Assembly (NCBI RefSeq): GCF_021155775.2
Contig: NC_060236.1
Coordinates: forward strand, 27,356,238 to 27,420,237
Source: Neodiprion pinetum
Taxonomy: Eukaryota; Arthropoda; Insecta; Hymenoptera; Diprionidae
Reading direction: 5' to 3'
DNA length: 64,000 bases
Under the pieces are notes generated by a model that made no database searches, was not told where the DNA came from, and saw only the letters and a list, made by a program, of their open reading frames with translations. Shown in pieces: positions 24,101 to 33,065 of the stretch. The translations under genes and the position numbers were made by a program. Each line of letters begins with the position of its first letter. Position 1 is the stretch's first letter.

Positions 24101-27100
24101 CACACACCGTCAATGGTGAACGCGTCTGATCCGAGCATAGTTGATTGCAACCCGTCGAAGCTGAAGTCACTTAAATTCACCCCCAAAATTGGTTCGATTC
24201 TTGCTTGCTAAGGTGCGGGAGATCTCTTATTCCTACGGAGGGTGAAAAGAAGGACTCCAGGTCACAAAGTTGCCAGAATGGTGCACCGGCTCCTTTTCTC
24301 CTTATCCAGCGTTACATTCGCCGGTGATTTTACACTCCGTTCCGTATTTTCTCCTCCTCCTCCTCCTCCTCCACCTCTTCCTCTACTCCACCTCACTGCA
24401 ATGCATGTTTGGTTTTACGCGCAGTTTTTGCTTATCCTTTTCATCCACCGTTCCTCCGTCGCACGGTTTGTTCTCAATGTTTTCCTCCTCCTTTTTGCTC
24501 TTCTCATCCTCCTTACCGTTGCTGCCGCCACCCGTTCGTTCGGTCCTGGTGCAGTTTAAATTTGTATAGGAGCAGTAGCTCCTACGTGCAGTCCAAGCGG
24601 CTAAGGAGCGAGTCGTTCGCGCACCCAGAGGTACACCCGACGACGGGGAGGAGACGCACGAACGCCGGTTGGTCACTTAGCATCGAGGTGTTAGAATCGT
24701 CACCGGCCTCTGCTTCTAGGCGAACAAATACCACCACACATTTGTCCATCCCCACGTACCCCCGACACTCGACTAGTCGTCTCGGAGTGTGTGGCTCGCT
24801 CACAGGCACGACCACCACAACCGCGACTCTTGAACCTGCCTACCGTTGCACCATAAGTATGCTTATTACGCAATGAACTAGTTAGTACAGCAAGAGCATA
24901 TGGGGTACGTTTGCAAACCAGCAGAAATAGATTCTTACATGCCTACGTAATACTCGGGCACGAAAACGATCATGTAAGTATCTGCGGCACTCCGTCTTCA
25001 CCACGTGAGTCGTTTCCATTTCAGCTTATGATTTTCTAACGTACTCCACACCCGGCTACCGGTGTTACGCTAAAAGCGCGGCCGGTCTCTAAAGTTTGTG
25101 ATATATCGTAGATAGGGACACGGACCACCTCGGAGGGTGTATCGACTCACTAAACCACGGGTGTATAGGGACGGTATCAATGAGAACCGAGTTTACAACT
25201 CGCCTCTTTATTCCTGTTTTATTTTTACGGTCATCTCTGATGGTTTTATACCAATTTTATTGGCGGGCAAAACTTCTTTATTATACCGCCGGATGTTCGG
25301 CGCGCCTTTTAAACCCGTAGGTCATTACCGCAGCGGTACCTTCATCCGAAACCGTCTTGCAGAACGATGCACACTGACGTGCCAAAAGGGGTGAAAACAT
25401 CACCGTGAAATCTCGCAGCGTACGATTGTTATATGGTGGAAGTGTCGAGTTGGCACTTGAACCTACAACCTCATCGTCTGCACCGCGTTACGCCGGGCAC
25501 GTAATTCTTCCACTTCGAGGTAAAGGAGTGTCGCATGGTAGCAGCAAGTAGCCGAGGTGGTGTAGGCAATGGGCATAAATGCACATAGGAGTGCAGCACC
25601 CTCAGGAGCGGGGCAACGACGGCTAAGTGTCGTCTGGTGTGTGATCTTGAGCGTATGGTATACGATACGTGTGTATACGGGGTATACATAATACCCGAAG
25701 TGAAGAAGTTTTAAATCAAATAAAAGGACTCTAACCAAACTTTAACTCACAGTAGACTTGTTTAAGTAGCGTCTAAGAATACTAATTAGACACCGACACG
25801 CCGATGCCTTTCATCGACGCGCTTCCTCTCGTGTACCTCCGTGTTTTACGAACACATGACTCGCTACTACTTTTCAGTTTTTACACCATTTCTATACTAC
25901 CGCGGCAAGAACTGTTCCTCCCGGGTCAAATGTCGCGCGGTGTTTCCGGTGGATCGAACATTCAACGCACCATTGATTCGTCGTCGAACCTCCGTCGATG
26001 ATGATATGTTTTAATAACGTTGCGGTCAATTCGCGGATTTATTGTCACACGCGGTTTAGTACGTTTCTCGCAAAAAGTAAACCGTGCGAAAAGGTTGAGA
26101 AGATCGATGGTTGGGTTAAAAGTGAGAAAAAGTAACGTCGAAACCGCGAGTAGTTCGGGCGAAGTTAACTGTCGGCCACATCCGACGGAGACCGAACCGA
26201 CGGCTGATTGTGAGGTGTGTCTGGCTCGAGGTCGAGCAACTCTACTGGTTCCTTAACTTCTCGGCTAATTTAATCTGAGTGAGTTAAGTTAATTACGCTT
26301 ATCAGACCCGCGAGCTCATGGCCCCGTGGAGGGAATTAGAAGGACCCGTGCAAAAACACGCCACGTGCGTTCGCTACCGCATTGCTGAAATCTGTCGCAT
26401 TTGAATTTTTCTTGTATTTTCTGTTTCTCGATACTCTTGCTGAGTATGGAATTTGAGCATCGGATAAGTAGAGCAAAAACGTGATGCCAATATTAAAGTC
26501 ACTCCAAAGATTGTTTCAAAACTGTTCTTATCTTTATCGCTGATCAATCAAAACCGTAGCTCCGTTTTCACTGATCAGTTTGACGGACCTTTATTCTTTT
26601 GACGGTTCAAATTGTTCTTCTTTCCCTACAGCCAAGGTAGGGACTCACGAGTGAACTTCGCTTTGGCATTGAACCGATAATGATACATACTTGTACGATA
26701 TTCGTCGGTGATTTGAACGCACGGAATATTTTTCATGTCGCGCAAGGTGCGAGTGTGTACATAATAAACGACGACACACTTTATCCTACATCTTAATTTC
26801 AAGATCATCGAAGATTTGACGACAGTATTCAGTATACAGTCGATACTATACTCTCCATGTTCTAATACGTTTCTCTTATTTCATCAACGAAATTGATTCG
26901 GCGAAACTTTTACCGGAATACACTTTTCTTCAACGGTGGTTTGCCGTATTAAACATGTATATACATAGGTAAAACCATATCGGGTTTGATCGGCATGGTG
27001 CGAAATCTCGATACTCCAGACACATGTGAATACATTAGTCTTTTAATCGTGCACCCAAGCCTTTCCGGCTTGCGGAATCAAATGTCACACCGTTTCGAGG

Positions 27101-27468
27101 TTCCTCTGTCTGGACTTCACTCCTCTTTCGCTCGGTGGATTTGTGTTTTTATATCCTCTTCGTGTCCTTGAGAATTTCCAACACTAAGGAGCGTCGAGGT
27201 GACTCGAGGTATCGCAAGTGAAACGGTCCCGGGTGTAGTGAAACCGTTGCAGGTTTTTTTCTCTTGGGGTGGAATAAGAAGAAGTAGAAGTAGAAGAAAG
27301 AGACAAAGATGAATTTATAGAACGACGATTGGGGGGATGGTGAAACTGTGTTACAAGGGGATGATGAGAAGAGGTTGAACAGTGAGTAAAATTGTAGAGA
27401 ATTGATCTGGTGGTGAATTTACCGGGGATTCCGTGTATGGAGCCGCCGGTGGAGATGTTGTTGAGCAT
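2803..27468 (-). CDS. otp: orthopedia (Otp) paired-like homeodomain transcription factor, five coding exons
   Basis: Nuclear DNA-binding transcription factor that, in animals studied, specifies neuroendocrine and other neural cell types. I join exons 27423-27468, 23752-23933, 11129-11315, 10431-10610 and 2803-3113, all on the minus strand. All four introns are GT-AG, phases match at every junction (1, 0, 1, 1), and the exons sum to 906 nt, giving 301 residues plus TAG. The homeodomain spans about residues 31-90, with KRHRTRFTPAQLNELERCF at its start and VWFQNRRAKWKKRKK in helix 3 (Gln at position 50). A Gly/Gln/Leu-rich middle follows, then an OAR motif (SIAALRRRAS). The homeodomain closely matches Otp rather than other paired-like classes. 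The N-terminus is short (30 residues before the homeodomain) and its exon is the least certain part. The 12.4-kb intron inside the homeodomain and the 7.3-kb last intron are likely to hold regulatory DNA. Confidence 0.93.
3189..3545. mobile_element. MITE-like element with 36-bp inverted ends
   Basis: The left end (AATCTCTTGAAAGTTGAAAA then TCAACCGCGCATGCGC) and the reverse complement of the right end match over about 36 bp with one mismatch. The element is about 357 bp and contains no convincing coding sequence. Each arm holds a GCGCATGCGC palindrome. It sits in otp intron 4, 75 bp from the last exon. Family unknown. I could not identify a clean target-site duplication. Confidence 0.8.
3656..4114. 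mobile_element. MITE, family with AGTAATATTCATTAATGCC ends, copy 1
   Basis: Positions 3668-3691 and the reverse complement of 4083-4106 are identical over 24 bp (AGTAATATTCATTAATGCCT then TCCC). Similarity continues weakly outwards (CGTT-TAC) and inwards (CCGGTTAGC versus CCGGCTAGTT). Internal sequences around 3725-3770 and 3793-3820 also form an inverted pair. Non-autonomous, with no transposase. Related copies lie at about 7224-7323 and 17800-18032. Confidence 0.8.
4153..4227 (+). repeat. 75-nt hairpin with 23-bp stem
   Basis: ACAATAATGCCAGGAAATGT plus ATT pairs with AATACATTTTCTGGCGTTAT plus TGT at the other end. As plus-strand RNA all 23 positions pair, two of them as G-U wobbles. The minus-strand RNA would have two A-C mismatches. 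The loop is about 29 nt. It may be a degenerate MITE or a small-RNA hairpin. It lies immediately right of the 3656-4114 element. Confidence 0.6.
5346..5573 (+). CDS. possible coding fragment of unknown identity
   Basis: An open frame follows a TAG at 5343-5345 and runs 75 codons to TGA. It includes GRVDYAALRHGSNSSSRKHL and MMLAVASGKPVAMIQQAGPI. Composition is unusual for this AT-rich intron: codons are mostly complex with G or C in third position, and there are no low-complexity runs. There is no in-frame ATG near the start, so it would have to be an exon (a TCTCTAG acceptor-like site is present) or the remnant of a mobile element. I do not recognise the sequence. It lies on the strand opposite to otp. 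Confidence 0.2.
   Translation, partial: RRLRLWGLGRVDYAALRHGSNSSSRKHLVGAIGPTDVEWARENDFMMLAVASGKPVAMIQQAGPIAQLLRTKKNT
6840..6950. mobile_element. degenerate repeat with TCAGGGAATT motifs
   Basis: The stretch contains TTATCAGGGAATTCTGAAT, GGGAAAAATCAGGGAATTTT and a closing CACCCACCCTG. It resembles, from memory, a widespread class of short animal DNA repeats built on AGTCAGGGAATTTT and ending in CCACCCTG. It is diverged, and its left boundary is unclear. Confidence 0.4.
7224..7323. mobile_element. MITE, same family as 3656-4114, right arm (partial copy)
   Basis: About 100 bp (ATTGTCACATAAATCGTATA through CAAGGCAATTAATGGATACT) parallel the right arm of the 17800-18032 copy, including AACTCGCATTTT, ACAAGTTAG.CGAAAG and the terminal ACTGTACA. 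The left arm is missing or too diverged to recognise. Confidence 0.65.
8565..8606. repeat. (AT)n microsatellite
   Basis: About 42 bp of almost pure AT dinucleotide. Shorter (TA)n tracts occur at about 1496-1510, 19660-19680, 21147-21178, 52088-52112 and 61831-61850. Confidence 0.85.
9618..9676. repeat. CCCT/CT/C-rich low-complexity tract
   Basis: CCCT repeats, then (CT)n, a run of about 14 C, and (CT)n again. The several overlapping open frames across it are artefacts of this composition. Confidence 0.8.
10431..10610 (-). CDS. otp: otp exon 4, Gly/Gln/Leu-rich region
   Basis: The acceptor TTTCCCGCAG precedes GA-CTC, and the exon ends CTC-G before GTAGGT. It encodes repeated GQLGQ/LGLG-type units and then NSGLPISSPSQTVYQ and ASYGLNSLG. 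The last stretch resembles a conserved segment of arthropod Otp proteins, from memory. The region is low complexity and presumably disordered, which is typical of the trans-regulatory half of Otp. The frame stays open for 15 codons into the following intron and stops at 10381, so intron retention would give a shorter protein without the OAR motif. Confidence 0.9.
11129..11315 (-). CDS. otp: otp exon 3, homeodomain recognition helix and linker
   Basis: The acceptor TGTTTTCAG precedes GTA-TGG, and the exon ends CCG-G before GTCAGT. It encodes VWFQNRRAKWKKRKKTTNVF and then a Pro/Ser/Gly-rich stretch (LLPSHGLPPFGAM) ending DRWGMGP. It carries W48, F49, Q50, N51 and R53 of the homeodomain, which contact DNA. 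The motif KKTTNVFR after the homeodomain is a recognised Otp signature. Reading past the donor meets TAA within three codons, so failure to splice here would remove the C-terminus. Confidence 0.95.
12150..12299 (-). CDS. possible 49-residue small ORF or cassette exon in otp intron 2
   Basis: A complete ATG-to-TAA frame on the otp-coding strand starts MSDRTTRGKFTSGTPG, continues YPVSHGLVQTNGAADMG and ends ENADRLCMRYQ. Codon choice favours G or C in third position and the composition is not low complexity. A consensus acceptor (CCATTCCTGCAG) opens at 12360. A consensus donor (GCG before GTAAGT) lies after codon 7 at 12278, so an 83-nt exon 12278-12360 carrying the ATG is an alternative reading. 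Its phase-1 donor would be compatible with otp exon 4. No homologue recognised. An ORF of this length can arise by chance in a GC-richer patch. Confidence 0.2.
   Translation of the reverse strand: MSDRTTRGKFTSGTPGPYPVSHGLVQTNGAADMGMGFSENADRLCMRYQ
13459..13502. repeat. (CT)n microsatellite
   Basis: About 20 uninterrupted CT units inside a GC-richer stretch of otp intron 2. Confidence 0.9.
17800..18032. mobile_element. MITE, same family as 3656-4114, compact copy
   Basis: About 233 bp with long, imperfect inverted arms of roughly 90-100 bp. The left arm has ACAGTAATTTTGATTATTGC then TTTTCGTCTAACTCG and AATGCGAGTTGGATTCTATA. The right arm reads, in reverse complement, AAAGTAATGTTCGTTAATGC then TTTCGTCTAACTTG and AAATGCGAGTTAGATTCTAT. 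The centre is GC-rich (GTCGGCTGCGTCGCCGGTCG). No coding capacity. Confidence 0.8.
19204..19560. promoter_or_regulatory. candidate enhancer segment in otp intron 2
   Basis: Two exact copies of AGTTAACTTAACC (19204-19216 and 19220-19232) with a reverse GTTAACT at 19237-19243 and an AACCGGT core between them. About 200 bp further on there is a run of homeodomain-type sites (AGCAATTAAAG, GGAATTAAATCGG, GCAATTAAAATATCG) and TGATTAGCAC. The stretch is compositionally mixed and unlike neighbouring simple repeats. Function is inferred only from site clustering. Confidence 0.3.
20861..20886. repeat. (AG)n microsatellite
   Basis: About 13 AG units. Apparent open frames across 20636-20951 depend on it. 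Confidence 0.85.
23752..23933 (-). CDS. otp: otp exon 2, N-terminal two thirds of the homeodomain
   Basis: The acceptor ATTTCAG precedes GA-AAC-TCG, and the exon ends GTT-CAA before GTAAGT. It encodes 60 full codons from NSGSIGQGDDKPAKQ to GLTESRVQ. It covers homeodomain positions 1-46, with the hallmark residues F8, L16 and F20 and the Otp-like stretch KTHYPDIFMREEIAMRIG. The intron falls between homeodomain positions 46 and 47, a site shared by many paired-class genes. Phase is 1 at the start and 0 at the end. Confidence 0.95.
23934..27422. other. otp intron 1
   Basis: A 3.5-kb intron with no coding exon that I can support. It contains a (CTC)n tract around 24353-24372 and a CT-rich stretch 24350-24560 that yields spurious open frames. 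The rest is unremarkable mixed sequence. Confidence 0.55.
27423..27468 (-). CDS. otp: otp coding exon 1 (start codon, 15 codons plus 1 base)
   Basis: Reads MLNNISTGGSIHGIP and ends CCC-G before the donor GTAAAT. The one-base overhang joins with GA at the start of exon 2 to make a Gly codon, so the frame runs on into NSGSIGQGDDKPAKQ and the homeodomain. The start was chosen because this is the only short ATG exon I found upstream with a donor of the right phase. The context before ATG is AAGGC, which is not a strong initiation context. A 5' UTR acceptor is possible about 25 nt upstream (CTCTACCAG, exon from 27493). The protein could instead begin in another exon that I did not recognise. Confidence 0.6.
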
Positions 27469-27542
27469 GCCTTCCCAGGAACGAAACTCAATCCTGGTAG
27501 AGGTATCTTCGATTGTAACACTGTTTCCTTTAACGAACGTCA

Positions 27543-27588
27543 GAATGATATTTGATCCCCGGTAAGGGACACCGCGCGACTTTTATCG
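27543..27588 (-). promoter_or_regulatory. weak candidate core promoter upstream of otp ATG
   Basis: Minus strand: TCATTC (27548-27543) fits the arthropod initiator consensus TCAKTY. GATAAAAG lies about 39 nt upstream (27587-27580), further than the usual spacing for a TATA box. The otp transcript could equally start in an upstream 5' UTR exon. Confidence 0.15.
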
Positions 27589-29524
27589 GTGGTATTTTAC
27601 GGGGTCGGCACGACGGCGGCGGTCCAACTTTTGACGCAATGATTTACCCAGTGAAACTCTCGTCGTCGATTTATTGCGCCCTGACGATACACTCTCATCG
27701 ATAACCGGCCCGAGCCTTTGAAAGGCAGACAGCGGACTGCCCGCCGACTGCCATATCGGCCCTCCGACTCCCACCAAGACGACCATTCGCCCCCGCCTCT
27801 TATCCCCCACGTAGACGATCCCCAGGTTGTGGGCGGGATATTAAATCGCGAGTTTCCGACCTCGCCGTGACTACCTCGACGACGATGCTTTGCGTTCCCC
27901 ACCGCACGGATACACCTTCACCTTATACCTACCTACCTACCTATCTACCACCTTTCTGCGCTTCCACGACTGTGATACAACGAAAACATATTCTTTATAT
28001 ACACCCTTCTACGCCCGAGAAGCACGCCCGGGTAGGTACTCTATGCACTCAATATCCACCCTTGATTCACATCCTCTACTCTACAAACTGAGGGTCAACA
28101 TTTTTATCATGCAAATGCAACACTCTTTGTTCATGATTGTGATGAAACAGTACAAGCTGTTCAGTAAAATTTTATACTAAATCGATCAAATTCTCATGAT
28201 TCTATGGATTGATCAGAAGTTAGGCTCTTATTTTGCCTGCGTTCATCAATATGTAGTTGGATGAAAATTCGATTCGAAATCCGACAATATTGGAATTATT
28301 TGAGACCGACCAGTACCTACTTAAATAGTTCGATACCAGGTGGTGTGCGCGATCAGAAATTTACATCATCGAATAGCGTTGCTTCTGTATGATTCATGCC
28401 AGGCATCTTGTAGGCATTGATTGACTTAGCGTTCGAAGTAACTGCGCAGAAATGGATCAGCGGATATTTCTTAAAACACAGATAGACAATCGACTACCGA
28501 GTTTCGATATTCTTTCATCTTTCAGTTGCTCGATTAATTTTCACAAGCACTCGTTCATCCTATTGACCACGAAGGAAGTCTGACCAATTGTACGTCAGTG
28601 AATTGACCCTCAATCGAATCGATTGAGTACGACTGGGTCTTCATTGCTATAATAGAAGAAAAAATTATATATCGCAAGCACAAAATGTTATAAATTGCAT
28701 GAAAAAAAAAAAAAGAAAAAGAAACAGACACAGAAATATAAGAAGAGAGAAAGATTCTTTCAGGTCTGCTGCTGGCATCCTGCAGAGCGAAGAAGAAACT
28801 TGCAATTTTTGTCTTCGTCTCTTATATTTCAGGGTAAGAAGAACGTCGCGTCGGGAGTGCAGGAGCTACATCGCGGAGATCAGGTATAGCCGGGCGCGGG
28901 AGGAAAGAAGAGAGAAGGAGAAGGCGAGGGTGAGGGTGAGGGTGAGAAGGACGCGTTCATCTAGGGGATGAGGGTATCTCTGTTTTCTGTGTAGGCGTAG
29001 CCTCCGGGCGTGGATATCCAATGGGCAGGCAGCCCGCCTCTCGCTTTCCCCACTAGATTCTCCCGCGAAGATTTATTGAAATTTTATTTTTATGGCTCCG
29101 TGAGCTGCTGCCGCCGCTGGTGCGCCGCTTCTGCTTCTGGTTCTGCTTCTGCCGCTGATGCCGGAATGGATTCTACTGTCTTTTATTTTCAACGTCGTTT
29201 TAATTCAATACCATTTTTACTCGACGCCTCGCGTGAATTTTCTCTTCCTCTTCCTATTCCTCTTCCTCTTTCTCTTCATCTTCTCCCGCACCATCTCATC
29301 ATCGAAACTTTCGTCGTCTGCAACCTCACTGCACATATGGTACAAATCCATCCGTCGTAGAGGTGCACACACGTCGTGTGCGGTCGCCGCTGTTCAAACA
29401 TTTGTAATACGGTAATGCAGGGCATAAATAATTTGACTCACTGTGAAATTTATATCAGCCGCGTTTAATCGATTTGCGAGGAAGGAACAGAAACGGGGAG
29501 ATGAATAGAGAATAGTCTGCTTAT

Positions 29525-29672
29525 GGGGCCATTCGTTAATTACGTAAGGACGATTTCGGCAATTTTTGAACCCCCCCCCCCCCCCCCCCTCCAAGATAAG
29601 GGTACGTAGAGATTTTTTAACCCCCCCCCTCTTCTCCCGCTCGGGACCCTTACGTAATTAATGAATGGCCCC
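29525..29672. mobile_element. short MITE with GGGGCCATTC inverted ends
   Basis: The left end GGGGCCATTCGTTAATTACG then TAAGG is repeated in inverse at the right end with one mismatch (CATTCATTAATT), giving a 25-bp terminal inverted repeat. The interior is two poly(C) runs (19 C at 29571-29589, then 9 C) around an AT-rich core. The flanking trinucleotide TAT on both sides may be the target-site duplication, which would suit a PIF/Harbinger-like origin. That family assignment is inference. Confidence 0.85.
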
Positions 29673-32529
29673 TATATGGGGAATTTCATGCGAATCCGAC
29701 CAGCGTCTGACCCTCGCCATTTCTGATTTTGTTTAAAAAATTATCGGCAATTGTCCCAACTCTGCAACGATATCGCGAATTTTTTTAGATTTTTTATTCA
29801 ACCGTTCAATTATTTATAAATATTTAAAGTGATTTTGAAAAGGATCTTTTTTTTAAATTTACAGAAACTGTATTTTATGACCGGGCCCACGATGGGCTCA
29901 TTTTTTATACTTTTTTCAACACTTTCAATTATTGTCAGCTAAAACATTGTTTGAACGTTATGGAAATTCCTGGAAACTTCCCAAAACATTTCATTAGAAC
30001 ATTTCTGAACCGATTCCATTGCGGAGCGATTTTTGTCTATTTTTTTGTCATGTTCAACTTTCTTTTTTTCATCAACTTCATAATGAAACCGGTCTCGAAA
30101 TGTCCTAAGTGAAAAATGTAATTTTCAAGAATTTTTTCGAAATTTCCAGACCGTTTAAACAATGTTTTAATTGACGAAAAATATTAAAAGTGCTGACAAA
30201 AAAAAAAATAAATAAATAAAAATTAGCCCATCACAGGCTCGGTCTTGAAATGTTTGAAAAAGAAAATACAGTTTTTGAGAATTATTCTGAAAATTTTAAA
30301 ATAGATACTTTTCCGAATGAATTGTTCACTATAGTCAAATTTTTTCGTTTCGACGAGTATTTTCACTTTCCTAGTGAGTATTGTTATTATTGTTCTTGAA
30401 TGCTATTATTTTTCCCTAAACAAGAGGCAATTCCTAAGCTTGTTGTAAATGTACGTACAATTGTCATGGTGAAAAAACGGAAAGAGAACATGAGAGAAAA
30501 AGAGCGAGAGAGAGAGAGATAGAGAAAGAGAGGGTGAGAGAGGAAGCGAGCAGGGGCAATATAGAAATTTTCAGCGGAATGCTTGGCAAAGAAATTTAAT
30601 AAACATGGAAAATATGCTTCACTAGAGAGGAAACTTTCCCCCGTCTCTCAGCCAATCCCCCGTTTTCCCATACCATACCTACCTGTATCATCCTCATCGT
30701 GAAATTCCTCAGTTAATTTTTGAATTATTTTCGCCCAAAGGATCGCCATCCTTACGGCAGAAATTTCAGTCCCTGTTTTACCTCGCGTTTCACCTCTGTA
30801 TGAAACAAAGTTGCGGAGCTTCTTGAATTACGCTTTTCAAAAGCGGGGAGGGGGGGGGGAAAAAAAAATATCGTAGAATAAAATGAAAATAATTCAAGCC
30901 GACAGAGAACTGTAGACTGCAATTTTATGGACACCTGATACGCGAGTATGATTAGTCTCGTTGTCAGCTCTCGATGAACGTTGACAAACATGTTTGAAAA
31001 ATTCATCGCACTGCATTCAGGGATAAATAATGCTGCCGATCGGGTCGGCTCCTCTTTCATAATATATTCGCACACTAAACCTGGACGCCCATTGCACATG
31101 TCGGTACGTGTGGAAAAGTGAAAAGTATTCTGGCCAACGATATATCCTACATGCATACAGCCGGCTCGCTGATTGATCAAACTGTAATTATTCAGGGTTG
31201 TTGACGAAATCGATGCAAACTCCGGGACGTCGAGGATTCAAAAATATATATCGAATTTGCAATGGGTACGATAATTATGACGCAAAAGCCGTTGACTTTT
31301 GGGTGATACGGATTTCACTTGCGAAGCACGTATAATTTATGCAACGATTATTCGCAGCCAAATAACGCGGAAAGTGTATCTATTTTCATTGTTTTATAGT
31401 TTTTTTTTTTTATCATTCAGAATTGCTCATGTACGGTTGAAATAGAATTTCAGACCGTTTACTCATTTCGAAGTTCGTCAATTTTGTTATTCGCATGTAA
31501 AAACGACGAACGTCAAACTTGTCGGTTAGTCAAAATACCACGAAAAATCGATCAGGGGTTGAAAAAATGCATTCTTCGGTTTTCCGAACTCAGTGAGCCT
31601 GATATTAATTCTAACTACGAGTTGCGACAAAAGTTTTTCTCGACCAGGATGTTTTTTCATATTTTTGACCTTTGATGTTAAATTATAGGAATTCAAAATC
31701 GAATTTCTGGCAAAGCAATTGCTACTCTATTAATTCAATTTACGTGATAAACATTTCTCTTTCGCGTCCAGTGTTGAACATAGAAAAATAGAGAAAATAA
31801 ATTAATCGAATCAGATAGATAATTTCTTTCCTTTTTTCCGAAGTATACAGAAACTACTCTAAAATTCTTTCGTCGGTAAGTATGCGTGAAAAACAAGAAA
31901 ACAAAGTAACTAATAAACGAGGGAAGTAAAATTGGGAAAAACAAACCCGATGGTAAATAAACAAGTCGAAAATGAGAGTAATTAAAAAGGTTGAAAATAG
32001 GGAGGCGTTTTAAAATTATAATTATCGTTCAAAAGACGGTTGCGCATGTATGTATATGTGAATCGTTTCATCCCTCCCGCATATTCTGCGATAGTAGTCG
32101 ACCATTTTCCCTACTCGTAGCTCAGCGGCGAATCGGCCGCAGGTCTGCATTGCACATCGGCTGTCTCTCTCCGTCTCGATATTGCATTCTGCAAAACCGC
32201 GGAATCCGCTATGGCAGCTCGCTAGTGGATACAGAGACACTACTTTGTGCCCCTTGCCAATCCCCGCGTACCTGCAACACTTCCCGTCTCTTCTCCCCCT
32301 TCTTCACCTCTCGTTCATCCGTTTGAAATATAAGCTCATTCCTGAAACGCGTCACGGATACCTCAAGCACTCAACTCTCCCCGTTGTTAACCCGCAGGAG
32401 CACCGAGAACGGTGACTTCTTTCCATGGAAAAATTAATTTTGCTTTCGGTTTTTATTCTACATGCACTGGCAAAAAAAATATTGATCTTACAACCACACC
32501 GTTCACCTTCACCACCTCGAGTAGAAATT

Positions 32530-33065
32530 TAATCAGGTTAGCCTAATGTCCTGGCAGGCTCTCATCGCGTTGTCATCAGGCATATCTGACAATGAGTAGG
32601 GCATGCTCAGGTCAGACAAATTCTACTACAGCGCACCTGGTCTGACTCTGAATAAATCTGATACGTTGCAAGTACCGTGAGCAGCCACCAGGCGTCGTGG
32701 AAGTCCTTGGCATTCTCACGATGAAAGTATCATATAACTTGTATTAGCAAAACAGTACAATATATCGATTCGTAGCTTATGATTTTTGTAGACATCTGCC
32801 CACAAATATCAGATATTCAATTTTGGTAGCCTTAGCTTAGGGAATTATATAAATTTGACAACTTGTCGTGTGATGTCAAAAATCAAAAAATCTGAATTAT
32901 AATCGTTGCCGGAGTCTAATCAGCACCTTTGACTTGCCTGATGTGGCCCTGTTCCAACCCTGATCAACGTCTGATTAGCGTATGATCATCGTTCCTGAAC
33001 TCAGTCTGATCAGGGCATCTAGGAACGGCACGTTACATTTATGGTCAGAACCTGATAGCTGTGAA
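32530..33065. repeat. diverged repeat rich in CTGATCAG-type motifs
   Basis: CTGATCAG, CTGATTAG, CCTGATGTGG, GTCAGAC and similar motifs recur from about 32540 to 32650 and 32910 to 33060. The AT-rich middle lacks them. This looks like the two ends of an old mobile element or a diverged tandem repeat. The borders are approximate. Confidence 0.3.

Noticed and set aside
24409..24876. 155-codon open frame in otp intron 1
   Set aside because: Driven by TCC/CT-rich sequence, with overlapping open frames on both strands and no domain.
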